Assembly (NCBI GenBank): GCA_013397865.1
Contig: VZTI01003366.1
Span: 1,806,525-1,870,524 of the forward strand
From: Struthidea cinerea
Lineage: Eukaryota; Chordata; Aves; Passeriformes; Corcoracidae
DNA length: 64,000 bases
Direction: 5' to 3'
Both the position numbers and the translations under genes were made by a program. Within the stretch, counting starts at the first letter, position 1, and each line of letters begins with the position of its first letter. The notes under the pieces were generated by a model that was given only the letters and a program-made list of their open reading frames with translations, ran no database searches and was not told where the DNA came from. Shown piece by piece: positions 23,201-35,300 of the stretch.

Positions 23201-26200
23201 GGAGAGGCATATTTGCCTATTTGTGTATGTGCCTTGTACGTTTAGGTGCCTGTCTTGACTTGTAGCCTGCAAAATTGACATAAGTTTTTTGCAGCAATTG
23301 GTGCACCTAAATTGCACCAGTTCCTGGCCATCTGTGCCTCTCCTGTGCTCACTTGTACTTAGGTGAGTTATTGAGGGCGTGTTGCCAGAAGAGCAGGATG
23401 TATTGCCTAATTTTTTCCAGGAGCCTGTCCAGTGTCCAAGGGCATTCAAATGTTTAATCCAGAGTCCACACAGTGGCCTAAAACTACATTTGTGGGGCAT
23501 GTTTGTTAAACTGTTGTGGAATTTGGGAGGGATGGTGAGTACTGGAAAACAGAGTCAGGGTTAAAAGTTTTCTTGAGGAACAGTCTCGGGAATGCATTGA
23601 TGAATGGCACAAAGAACTGCAGTGAGTTAACACAATGCACTGCAAGACTGTCAGATGGAGAGCGACTCTTCAGCAACAGCTCAGCCAGAAATGATCTGCA
23701 GGTTATGTCAGAACCGTATGGGGGGGGGNNNNNNNNNNNNNNNNNNNNNNNNNNNNNNNTGGGGGGGTGGGGGGAACCCCTCTTCCTCCTGTGTGAACAG
23801 GATTTTATCCTGTGGGTATGGGGATAGATATGTCTGCTGTAATGGGGCTCCTGTGGGAGTATGGTGAAAGGGTTTGCACTTCCTTCTTCGGGAAAGCTGG
23901 GAATTCCTCGAGGGAATTCAGAGGAGAGCAATTAGCGGTGTGCTGTAGCAATACCTGATCTTTTTTAAGCGGAAGTGGTTCTGGCTAGCACCCTGTGCTG
24001 CCCAGTTTTGTGCATTTCTAGCAGTGATTTGGCTTTAGAGCCAAGGAAAAGCCTGTGACTCATCCCAGCTATCTGATACCGGCCAGGATGGGGGAGCTCG
24101 CTGGAGTGCTATACTGGGAGGGTGTATTAAAGCATACAAGACTCTGGGAAGATGAGAGGTGTGCTGCACTTGCTGCCCTGTGCGTGGAAAAAAAATTAAT
24201 GTAACAAGGTTTAATGTGAATCTTAATGAAAAGGGAAGTTTAGTTTAAAGAGAACTTATTTTCCTCACTCATTGTCACATGCTTTACTCACGTTTTCACA
24301 CCCACGTGCTCGTGGATTCCAAGCCATGTGTGAAAACCCATGCGGACTACTTGCATAACACTAAGGATGTGATGTTGGCTTTCAAATCCTTAATCCATAT
24401 TTTGCGTTCCTCTTGATGATGCTAGATCTAGTTTTTGAGCTGATTTGAACCAATTTTTAGAATGTTGTTTACTTCTTAAGAAGTCAAAGCTATTGCAGTG
24501 GATTTGTCCCCCTAAGAATCTTGTTTCTTCCCCCAGAAGTCTGGACAAGGTGGCAACAACTTTTCCTATTAACATCTAACTCTCTTCCGCTTTTACAGAG
24601 CCTGTTCCCCTCTTAGCAAGCTGTGATGATGCCTTTTCCTCACTGAAGTGACAGCTGTGTGGCTCCCTGGCTTCTGTGTGAATTGGCTGGTCCTGCAGAC
24701 TTATCTGGTTACTAAACAAAAAGCCCTTAACAGAAGATTTGCTAGTGCGTGCCACTTTTGATATATAGCCTTCCATTTGTTCACTCACAGACATGGAACT
24801 TAGATTAAAAATAGTAGGAAGTCAGTGTAAGGGGTTTTACTGACTGATTGCATGTCTAGCTTGTGAAATATAACAGTGTTTGCTCATTTTGGCCAGACGT
24901 CACATGTCCTGTCTGCTTACCTCTGATGGAGGCTGTGACTCTTATTCCCCTGTCCCAGCAGGCATTTCCCTGTTAATTATTCTGAAGGCTGAGCAGTCCC
25001 CAGCTTCATCAGAACTCTGACTGTAAAACAATTATAATATTTAAGGCTGATTCAGGGATTGCCTCAATCTTTGTGAAAGAAATCTCTTTGACAGAGCTTG
25101 ATCACAGCATAACATGTAAGTGGAAGAGGATGAGAGAGGTCTGGCAACTCGATTAGCTAACTGAACCTATCAACTAAAATTTCTGTTGCTTGTTATGCTG
25201 AAAGCAACACGTTCGTGTTGTGGAGAAAAAGCCAGAGAAACAGTGATAAGGTGCTGAAGGAAAGCCCTTTTCATTGCCTGCTAGCAGTGGATTGCCCCTC
25301 ATCTTTTCTTTTTGTGTTTGGCCTTTGTGTCAAGAATGATTAATCTTTGCAGAAACAATCAGCGATTAACAGGAAGTTCACCCAGAGACAGCCTCCACAG
25401 AAAGGGAGCACTGAGGACAGGAATTAGCTTTGGTGAATGTTAACATCATAGATGTCTGCTGAAGAAGCCACAGGTGAAGGCCATTTCCATTTTTAATTTG
25501 CTTAAGCTATAAACCAGACTTTTCCTGGTAGTCATGACAAAGGAATTTTGTGTGTGTGGTTACATGGCTCTTGCCTATGAAACTTTAAGTATTGAGAGAC
25601 CTGGAACTCACAACTTTGAAATACTTGAGTAAATAAAGGGTAGGGAATAGAACAGATGGAATTTAACTGACCTAGACTGATTTGAAGTTTTCCATGAAAG
25701 TGATTGTGGGAATGGGTATGCATGCCAGGAGAACCGTTAGTGTGAGTTAAAGTGAGAAACTCTGTAGTGATTAGTAAATGTATATTAATGTAGTAGAATT
25801 ATTACGTGCAGAAAGCCATGACAGATATTTTCTACACAGTGTCCCCTTGACACAGCTGTGCAGTGCTGCAGGCTTTTTGACCAGTCAGATAAAGGAACTG
25901 GTGTGCTAGCTGAGTTCCACGTTACAATTCCCTGGGTGAAGCAGGCTCTGAAAAGCACAAATACTTCAAAACCTTGAGATACAAACCCTCTCCACTGATT
26001 AAACTGTTTTTGCAATTGAAAGTGGCACCATAAATATTCTCTCCAGATGTTTACCTAAAGGAAAGTTTAGTCTTCTGCTCCATGAGCTGCATGTCAAGGT
26101 ATCAGTGTCTGCTTGGTAAAGGAGGCGTAAATTGGTTCCTGCAACGAACAGCAGGGAGTATCTGATCTGATAACATCTGGGAATTAGTGAGAAGGGGAGA

Positions 26201-28190
26201 GATTCTCCAGAAAGATGGAAGGAAAGGAAACCAGGAATGCCAGGAAATATCTGTATCTGAACTCTACTGTAATTTGTGGCTGTGCTGAAACCACAAGGCA
26301 AATTGGTGATGAAGGGAACAAAGAGCAGCTGAGGCAACCCCAGCCAGGAAGCTGAATGTGGAAGTGCCTGGATGAGTACATCAGCCTGGTGAGTTTACAC
26401 AGGCTCGGCTCAGACATGTTCATGTGAGGTGCTGCTATGCTTCTGGCTTTATGCTCAGGTATATGATTCAGTCAGAGGAAACCAGCCTAAGTCTAAAAAA
26501 AACATTCTTATTCTGCTTTCATGAATAAGTGTTTTTCTACTCAAAAACCCCTAACCTGCATGGCATTCAGCAGGCCCCTTTACATTTGCAGTGCAAAAAA
26601 TAATGGCTGCCTATATCAGAACACTTCCACATGAGACTGGGCTTTATCCCTTCCATCAGTTCCACAACTTTTTTTCAGTATCCATGTTCTCCCAAGAAAA
26701 ACAATAAAAATCTTTAAATATTTCCTGTCTCTTTCTGAACATTGACCCTGAAGCCAGTGGCACATCAGTGTGGATCTGAGAAGACCACTGTGGTCAGCTT
26801 ATCCTTCCCTACTGGGTAACGATGAGTGATGGCATGTGTGTGAATCATGACAGAATAACTGAATTTACTGTCTGGATAACGATCTGCTATTAGTAAGTCG
26901 ACTACAACAACTTAATAAAAGGTATGCTAATAAATACTGGTTGATCTGTTTCCACACAGACTTGGTCCTGTATCGGGGAAAAAGTGATATACAACGCTTA
27001 ATCTCCAAGGGGGTAGGACTTATGGTGATACTGGTCTTTGTCCTTACTTGCCACTCCTTGTGGTTTCTTGACAAAATCTTCCTTCTGCAGGCTCACTACT
27101 CATGTTTGCTTTTATTCTTGTACTTAGAGCTACAGGAGAGTTTCACAGTCCTCTGCCACTTCAGAAATCTATCCTTACTTGCTATGGTAAACAGCTTCAC
27201 CTTGCCATCACCAATGCTGGAAATGGATGTTCTATTGAAGCTGCTCTGTATCCAACTCCTTTGTTGTCTTTTAAAAACTCTTTATGACTCCAGGTGACTT
27301 AACTGTAGAAATGGCTCTACGTCTATTGCAATTTTCCACGGTAAAAGTATTAAACTTGAAAGATAAAGCAGATATTTTTAGGACTTCAATTTCACCTGCT
27401 CCTTCAATGTGTTATAAAAATATTTCTGTAATTCCTGGCTAACACTGGGCATGAAACTTTAACACTTTATTAATGCTACTTCAAATATACACTACTGTAT
27501 TTGCAATCAAATCTGTATGACAGCAAGTCAAACTGTTCCTCATTTGTTGCTCAAGGAAGTTGCACCCAGCATAAACATGGATTTGTTGTACTGTTCTGCG
27601 TAGTGGGTCTAGAAGTGTGTTGTCAAAGAGTGGGATCCACTCCAGGAAGGTTCTTTACAAACATAATAGTCATAGGTGGTCCCTGGGGCAGAGAGCTTGC
27701 AGCTGAAGGCAGAATGTGTGTAGGATGGGCTCAAGCAAGGAAGAAGTAAGGTGCACGTTGTGATGGCAGCCAGTGTTTTACACTTCTGAGGCTGAGTTTA
27801 AGAGACCAGAAATTACATGGCTCAAAGCTTTTTAAAAACAGAGACTGAGGGATGGGCATGATGAAAGGGGGTGGAGTGCATAGCACAGAGGCAGACTCAG
27901 ATATTCAGGTGTTCAAAAAACACTTTCCTATTTTGTCCTGTGCTTCCAGTTCTGTGTTACTGTTACTTCTCCTTTGTAGCCTTTCCCTAGGCCAGCCTAA
28001 GGTAAGGTGTGAAAAGAGATGGGGGGGGTGGGTCACTCCTTTTCATTGAGTCAATTGTCTCCTGGTGTTTCTGAATCTAAGAAAAACATCAGGAAAACAC
28101 AGTGGCTTTGGTCATCTCCACTCTTAGGCAAAATGCTAAACAAAACCTCCAACAAAAACCCCAACAAAACAGATTTCAGCACAAACTGTC
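17241..28190. other. Intergenic AT-richer stretch, no gene supported
   Basis: No exon with good splice sites and protein-like content was found on either strand. The stretch contains the assembly gap at 23729-23759. Parts of 18.2-20.6 kb look like very old, unclassifiable interspersed-repeat material, but I recognise no family. Confidence 0.5.
23729..23759. other. Assembly gap (31 N) inside a poly-G tract
   Basis: Thirty-one Ns lie between a 9-nt G run (23720-23728) and further G runs (TGGGGGGGTGGGGGG from 23760). The missing bases are probably more G-rich repeat, and the true length is unknown. Confidence 0.98.
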
Positions 28191-28199
28191 CCAGAGAGT

Positions 28200-28258
28200 T
28201 TTCAGGGCGTCTTAAATGTCTTTTCCAACCTAAACGAATCTATGATTGTATGATCTCG
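28200..28258 (+). mobile_element. CR1 LINE 3' end (truncated)
   Basis: The stretch TTCCAACCTAAACGAATCTA followed by TGATTGTATGAT matches the 3' end of avian CR1 elements, which close with a TTCCAACCC-AAA-ATTCTATGATTCTATG pattern. Only the last tens of bases are recognisable, as is typical for 5'-truncated CR1 copies. It lies about 400 bp upstream of the SLF2 CpG island, in the same orientation as the gene. Confidence 0.7.
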
Positions 28259-29163
28259 TATTCCTGCAGACCACAAGCAGGGAATACCTCGTATCTGAGC
28301 AGTGCCTGCTTTGAACTGCTAAAGCAACTGGTGTGGGAACATTTTGATATTGCTAGTTTTTACAGACTAATTATGCAATTTTGCACAGAATATTACAGAT
28401 CGCAGTACTGGCATTCTCTAAGCTGGCAGGTCTGGTACTTCAGGTTGCCTAGTCCAAGTTTTTGTCCAAAATGTTTGCTAGGTGGTGGTGCAGGACACGG
28501 GATTACACTAAGGATGCGTTTTCTGGAGGAAGTCCAGGCACAGAGGGAATCTCGCATAGCAGGCTGAGGACGGGACGGCACGGGGCTTAGTGGTGCTTTT
28601 GTGGGTGATTTGGAAAAAGTTACTCCAACTTTTTAGCCTCCCCACCTTGTCTCGCGGCTCTGGACAGGGATGTGCAGCCTGGATCGCCTCCCAGACGCAG
28701 TGCCAGCCGCACGGCCTGCAGCTGGCTGGCGGTCCGTGGCCGCTTTCCCCGCCGGACGCTTCCGCTCCTGGATGACCCCCCGAGTGCCCCGGCCCGGGAG
28801 CGGCGGGGCGGGGCCTCGCGCGGGGGGCGGGGCCTGCCCCGAGCGCACCAATCAGAGAGCGGCAGCGCGGGCCGCGGGGACTGGCACGAGACCAAGGCGC
28901 CAAACAACCCTTCCTCCCTCGGACGCGGAACGGCGCTCCCACCTTCCGTTCTCCCAGCAGCCAATCGCAGGCGCGATCTGGCTTCCTGTCCCGCCCCCGG
29001 CGGAAAGAAACCAATGGGAGACGCCGCCGGTGCAGCCGCTCAGCCAATCGACGGCCGAGTCCATTAAAAAAAAGAAAGAGCGGAGCCCGTTAGCTCCCGC
29101 CCGTGACCCGCGGCCGCGCCGGGCGTTCCGGCTGTGTGGGGCGTTCGAGCCGCGGCTCTGGCG

Positions 29164-29235
29164 ATGCTGCCGGGGGCGACCGCTCCCACCGCTCCTCTCG
29201 GCCGCTCGGCCTCTGCCGGGCCGCCCGCGCCATGA
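29164..29235 (+). CDS. Upstream ORF (23 codons) overlapping the SLF2 start codon as ATGA
   Basis: An ATG at 29164 with G at -3 opens a 23-codon frame that ends in TGA at 29233-29235. The SLF2 ATG at 29232 overlaps that stop in the sequence ATGA. If transcription starts upstream of 29164, ribosomes would meet this uORF first, and the overlap would favour termination-reinitiation control. The coordinates are seen directly; translation is inferred. Confidence 0.4.
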   Translation: MLPGATAPTAPLGRSASAGPPAP

Positions 29236-29341
29236 CCCGACCGCTCGGCGAGGGGCTGCCGTCTCCGGGCCCGCCCTTCGCCATGTCCCGGCGCCATGTT
29301 ACGCCGGCGGCCGCGGGCAGAGGGGCGGCCCATGACTGCAG
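29232..29341 (+). CDS. SLF2: SLF2 coding exon 1 (aa 1-37)
   Basis: It starts MTRPLGEGLPS, as mammalian SLF2 starts MTRR, and is proline-, glycine- and arginine-rich. The donor CAG|GTACCG is at 29342. The ATG has G at -3. A second in-frame ATG lies at codon 18 (29283). The exon ends in phase 2. Confidence 0.8.
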
Positions 29342-32300
29342 GTACCGGCGGGGCGCGGGAGAGGAGCGGTCGCGGTCGTCGCCGGGCACCCGCCTAGCGG
29401 GACGCCCCGGCTGCCGGCGTGCGCCGCGCTGCCCAGGGCAGGTAGCAGGGGTCGGCTCGGCGGGGGTTACCGGGACCTCCCCGGGAGCCTGCCCGGGGTG
29501 TTCCAGCCGGGAAGGGGCCCGGCCGGGGCCTCCTTATCGGAACTGGCACGTGGTGCCGGTGCTCCTTGGCCAGGGCGTCTGGCAGCGTCCAGGGGACTGA
29601 AGGGAGTGTGCAGCTAAGTTCTGGCAGGCATCCCCAGCACATCCTTCAAAATCCCGGAGTCGTCCCCCGTGTGCCGTCCCAGCGCCTGCCCTGGCGTTAC
29701 CCAGCCCACCTGTAGAGCTGAGCGGCTTCAGCGGTTCGGCTCTAACCGAGAACTTCGGGTGTCGGTTGAGCCTCCAGACCTGCTCCGGCCGGGACCTGCG
29801 CCGCTAACGGTGCTGGAGGACGCTGCCCAGTGAAGGCACTGGCCGTCAGTGACAGTTTAGACTTGACAAACTTGTCTACTAACTAGAAATCCAAATTCTA
29901 GCAAAGACTTGAGGTTTTTCAGAGGCTGCCGAGTTGTTTCTTGCAGAATGAGACAAGTCGTAATTTTCTTATGTTATTAGTAGTACCTTATTTTGTTCAG
30001 ATCCTCTGTTTTGATAGCACTGTCATTTAAATTAAGGAGACAGGGTAAAAGTTCACTTTTTCAATCTTACTTTTTGCCCAAGAAAGTGAAACGAAATTTT
30101 CTGTTGAAACTGCAACAATTTCTGTTTTGTTGCGGTTGTCTAAAAGACTGAAGTTTTCTGTGTGAGTTTCTGTTTTGGCTGGTTTTGTTGTGATTTTTTT
30201 GTTGTTGTTGTTCTTTCTACAGTGCTTTTCAAGGTGCTCTATTTCATCAAAGATGTAGTAGCTTTTTGTAGTTAATTCCTATGTTATGTGGAATTGCTAT
30301 CTTGGAGCTGTTGTTAGTATTTCCAGTACAGCTTTTTAAAAGGATAGTTTTTATCCAGCCAGAGACAACCACTAATATGGCTGTAAACACTAACTACTTT
30401 TACCAAATGCTCAGGGGGTTATTTTTTAAGACAAGTGAAAGTATTTCCTCCTTCCCTCTTCCATGCAGGCTGCGTCCTTAGTTGTGAAAGGCCTGGAAGG
30501 TATGTTAGGTTCATCTCCTGGCTGTGTAGCTTTTTTCTTTTGTCAGGTGAGATCACGTATTTATGGGTTTTATGTTTTCTTTTGGATTTTTAGTGGTCTC
30601 CCTGGTGTCTCAGTCGAGCTGAGATTTCACAAAAAATGGTGTGGTAATTTTTATTTGGGATAAAAGGTCTTGCTGAATTTCTATATAGTGTTGAAAAGTG
30701 TTAACCAGAGCTGTATAGTTGTTGATAAAGATACATTAAACAGCTGTGATTTTCATGTTAGCAAGAGAGTGAAACACAGTAACCTCCTACTGAAGGATAG
30801 AGATTCTCCTGTGAATGGCTTGTGAACAGTTATGGCCACTTTCACAAAGAAAGTCACATGTTCTCGTTGTGCTTTCACATGTATGTGAAAAGCAGGTTGG
30901 AAGACCCAATTCTTTTTCACATTCTTCCTTGTACTGCGTTACATTCCGTCTTTTTTTCTTTTCCCCACCCTTTGCTTTTGTCTGAAGTTTCTAGTACACT
31001 TCCTTGTGTGAGACACGATACAGAACCTTGGCTGGGCAGTTCCGAGGCCTTGCACTCCAAAAAGCAGAGTTACAAATGCAAAGGAGGAAATATTGGTGGA
31101 TAAGCACTTTCAAACAATTAGTCTAAGACTAATCACTCACCATCTCTCCATTCAAATAAAACTTGAGGGAGAAGGGAAGTGCCTTTATTCCCTGTTATTT
31201 TGTACAAGACTTTGTATGATCATGGAATAAACAGAAGTTTTGTTACAAAGCTCTTGGATTTAGAATAAAAGACAGCAGAAAGAACAATATGGGAAGGACA
31301 TAAGCAGTCATTTGGAATCAGTGGCTGTGGAAACAAGGACAGAGACGGCAGAAGGCCTTGGTTTTGGTTTTGTTACTAGCTGCCCCTGGAGGCCAGAGTA
31401 ACTGAGGTTCTTGTTAATAGGTCCCTTAGGGCGGATTAGAGAGAAGGAACACGGAATACCTGGTGTTTATATATATATATACACACACATAGGGCTTATT
31501 TTAGAATAATTTGGTTGTAGTGGAAATGAGGTATGTAGCCATTTTGGTTATTATCTGTAGTAATATGAAAATATAAAAGTATGAAAATACCACCTAAGAA
31601 TGTATATAAGAAAAAGAAAGTATAAGAGTAGGTTGCAGAAAGATATCACCGTTATGGTTCCAGTTGATTGTTGCAATTCAGATGTCTGCTGGTCAAAGTG
31701 GTGCTTGCAGTTTTGATCAGTCAGGGATGGGGGAGGTCCCCAAAACATAGAGTTCATTGGGTTAATAGACATTCAGGTGGGAATGCCCAGGTACCTCCCT
31801 TGGAGAGGGTGAGTTTAACGCTATTGCAAGGCCTCAGAAATGAGTCTGGGGGCACTTCGGGGAGTCTTTGATGGTTTATGACCCCATCTTAGACTGCTGT
31901 TTCTCTCATCATGTTTTCTCACGTTATGCCTTGTCAGAAGGGATAAACACCTTGAGGCCTAAGTGTGAATATCCCAGTACCTCCCCCTGAGTGAGGAAGG
32001 TGTTGTTTTACACCTGAGCCAGTTGTGTAAGGGAGGACATTGGCATGATAAAAAGCATGTTCCCGCCTTTGAAGAATCTCTGCCTTATCGGCCTTGTCCC
32101 TTATCTGGCTCAACCCCCAGCTTGTTGTGTCATGGTCATCCTCTGATGGTGGGTGTACACCCTCTCTTGTCTCAGGCAGACCAGAGGTTTCACCACCAGA
32201 TGCAGAAACCCTCTCCTTCTCCCCTTCAGCTGGGGGGTGCAAACTTGGGCCTCAGCAATATTGTTTGAGTCAATGGCCTTTAACATTTCAGTCCCTCACT

Positions 32301-35300
32301 GTTTTCAAGCTTTAGGTGCAGAGAGGAATCTGTGTGGTAACTGAAGATGAGATGTGGCCTGCCAGCAGTGCTTCGTGTGCAGATGGGGCTTTAATGGGGA
32401 AGAAAGAAGCACAGTCGCTTAGTTAGGAAAATAGAAAGGATTTGGAAGGATATGCAGCGTGGAGAGCTGTGGGCTCTGGATGATTTTGAAGCTTGAGATT
32501 GGGTGTGTCCTGAGGAATGCGAGGTGGAGAGGGCCTTGCTGTGAGCAGGTGAGGCCAGGGTGGAGTGAGAGGAGGTCTAGGGCAGAAAAACAAATCGGTC
32601 AGCAGCAAAACCAGTGAATAAACCTGCATTTTAGCCTTTGATTCTTCTGCTGAACTGAAATGTGGGGAGCCTGTGTGCTGGAAATTTTCTCTTATTTGAA
32701 AGTAGCTGAGTGATGTAAGTAGCAAGAGCTGTTAGGCCACAAGTTGAACTTCACTTGAACTACACGGCTCTGTTGAGTAAGTCAAAGATGGATTATAGCA
32801 AAACCTGGGGCTAATAACCTGAACATTAACAGTAGTTAGACCAGACAATGTTAATGGCTTAAATATTACTTAAAAATTAATAGCTGGAGTGCACAGCCCA
32901 TAAATTGTGGTGCATGGGTGGTAACAACCATATTACAACATGGACCACAGAACCAAGTGAAATTCCCCCTGAAACAACCTAAGAGGGTGTGAATACGACC
33001 ACAGAGCACCACTGGGTAGCAAAACAGTGAACTGGTGAAAACTATCAAGACCCCAGACCCTAAAATCACTATTGGTCTGGACTGCTGGGGAGTTCAGATT
33101 GTAAGGGTGTAATTGTCCAGGGACTTCTGTTTGTGGTCCCTTTTTTGAGGCACCAGCTTGAGCTACCTGGTAACTGATTTGTGCAGTAAACCTGTCTAAT
33201 GGAGTTGAGAGCCTGGTGTCAAAAATTTCTTTAACACCATTGCTGTAGCATGCGAGAAGAACACACATATTTTGGCCTGTGTCAAACTGAGCTGGGACAG
33301 GTTGGAGGCAGCCGGTCTTTGACAAGTGGTTTCTCTGCTTTCTTTGGTAAGCCAAGACCAGTTTCGTGCACTCAGAGATTCTGATTACAGGTGGCTTTTC
33401 ACTGAGTTACAGTATCTTCACATAGCACTGCTTGCCAGTATCCTGATCTAAGAAGTATCAGTGCATTATAAACAGCTTTTTGTATCTCTGTAGGTGCTAA
33501 AAATGCAAAAGCCATGTGAGAAAAGCTGGGGTCGATTTAGGAGTGCTTAAAGAAAGATTGAAAATTAAATCCAAATTAATTTTGTACAAGTTAGCTATGG
33601 GTTCTTCTGGCCTAAGCTTCAAAAATGGTTACTGAGTCTGTGAGGACACAGTCACGTATGGATACTTGAATAAGTTATCTTAGATTCTGGAGTGAGTAGG
33701 TTTTGCCTTGGTTATCACTGTTGCTCAGGCAGTAACAATGTAACTTCATCGTGGAATGTACAGAAAGACAGTAAAACGTGGAACCAACCTCTGCTGTTCT
33801 TGCAACAACGTGAACTATTGTTCTCAGATCAATACTTTGTTTGAACTTCAAGACACTTCCAAAGCAGGCACTAAGTATAGCCTTAAAGTCATTAGCAAAC
33901 TGTGTGGAAGAAGATGAAGATACCAAGTTCACAGATTCTGATGTGTTTTATTGTTCAAATTGCACGTTGTTCAGCCAATCTGCCCATTTTTAGAAGCGAT
34001 CTTCTTCAATGGAGAATGCCTTGGTGTTCTCATGTCCCAGTTGCTCTTGCCAGAGAACGGACTTCTGATTTAAAGCTAATAATTATCTTGTAGGTGGTTG
34101 TAGGCTGCTGTTTCTGTTGGAAGCCAGGTGAGATGCTAACCTGAGTTAGCAGCTCAGAGTGATAGTGGACATGGGGAGGCTGTTAAATGTATAATGTCAT
34201 CACACAATGTACTGGTGAGGTCTCATCTAGAATACTGGATGCAGGTGAGGTCAGCCCTACTCAGAAAAATCTAGTTTAAGGTGGAAGGGTGGTTAAGATT
34301 TACTAGGATCATAAAGAAAACAGTTTGAGTGAGGAAACTGACAGGTTAACTTCATTAGCCAAGCAGAGTGAATGCTAGAAGGTGAAGAGGATGATGATGC
34401 TTTTTCTGATTTATCAGAAATAAGAGCTGCTGGCATTAAAGAAAATTGTATAAATAATTTACAGTATTTTAATTATGTCAACATTCACTGAATGGCCATT
34501 TAGGTATTGTTCTTTTAAAAAGATAAAGTTATGTTTTCTCTTCAGAAACCAGATGATTACAGAGTTCTTCAAACCAGTTTTAAATCAAGGTAAATATGTT
34601 TTCTTTTAAGTGGAAGATATTTATATGAATTTTAATTATGTAAGTGTGCGGAATGATAGTCCAATCTTATTCCATATTGGAGCAGCAACATTATGAATGT
34701 AGCTTACCAAATATGTCGAAATGAGCGCATTTAATTTTTTTTCTAATAACATAACTGAAAATGTCAATTTTCTGTTTAAATTAATTTCTTTAAATAGTGA
34801 TGCAATTACTTTTTCAAGTTATCTTATGCTTAAGCCAGATTGTTTATAATGACTGAAGCTGCATCATAGGTCATGTGATTCTTTGCATGGCAGTAGCAAA
34901 CCTGGATGATTAAATAAATTAATTTTGGACTACATGTGAGAGAGAAAATATCAAGTAATACAGTATAATAAGGTTTGTTGTTTTGTTTTTTTTTTCCTTC
35001 CAATATCATTTTTGTGAATAATTGGTCTTTTCTTTTCTCCCTTAGACCATGGCCACAAAGACAGAACTGTGCTGTCCTCACCAGACAAAGGAAATGTAAA
35101 GGATGAAGGACTGGGACTGTCAGTTTTACTCACTGAAGGTTTTGAAAGGAATATATCTTCTCCAAAGAAGGTCAGAAGAAAAAGATGCCACACCAAACAC
35201 CAAACAAGTCCTGTGGTAGGTGTCTTTTGGAAAAGAATTGAGGAAAAGGACAGTGTAAACATTTCAGAGAATGGCAGAGTGTGCAGGGCCCTGGGTTCAT

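Larger units (their letters stand above)
28640..29540 (+). promoter_or_regulatory. SLF2: SLF2 CpG-island promoter
   Basis: The stretch is very CpG-dense, with GC boxes (GGGGCGGGGCC-type) at about 28803-28833 and four forward CCAAT boxes at 28848, 28961, 29011 and 29044. There is no strong TATA box; an AT-rich ATTAAAAAAAAG lies at about 29063-29074. It ends within intron 1. Several CCAAT boxes 33-50 bp apart are typical of NF-Y-driven cell-cycle promoters, which suits a DNA-repair gene. The transcription start is probably between 29080 and 29160 (inference). Confidence 0.8.

Noticed and set aside
28019..28567. 182-codon open frame just upstream of the SLF2 promoter
   Set aside because: It runs through the CR1 3' end at about 28200-28258 and has no protein-like features.
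28508..29335. Long minus- and plus-strand frames across the SLF2 CpG island
   Set aside because: Shadows of very GC-rich promoter sequence. Only the frame starting at 29232 continues into the SLF2 exons.
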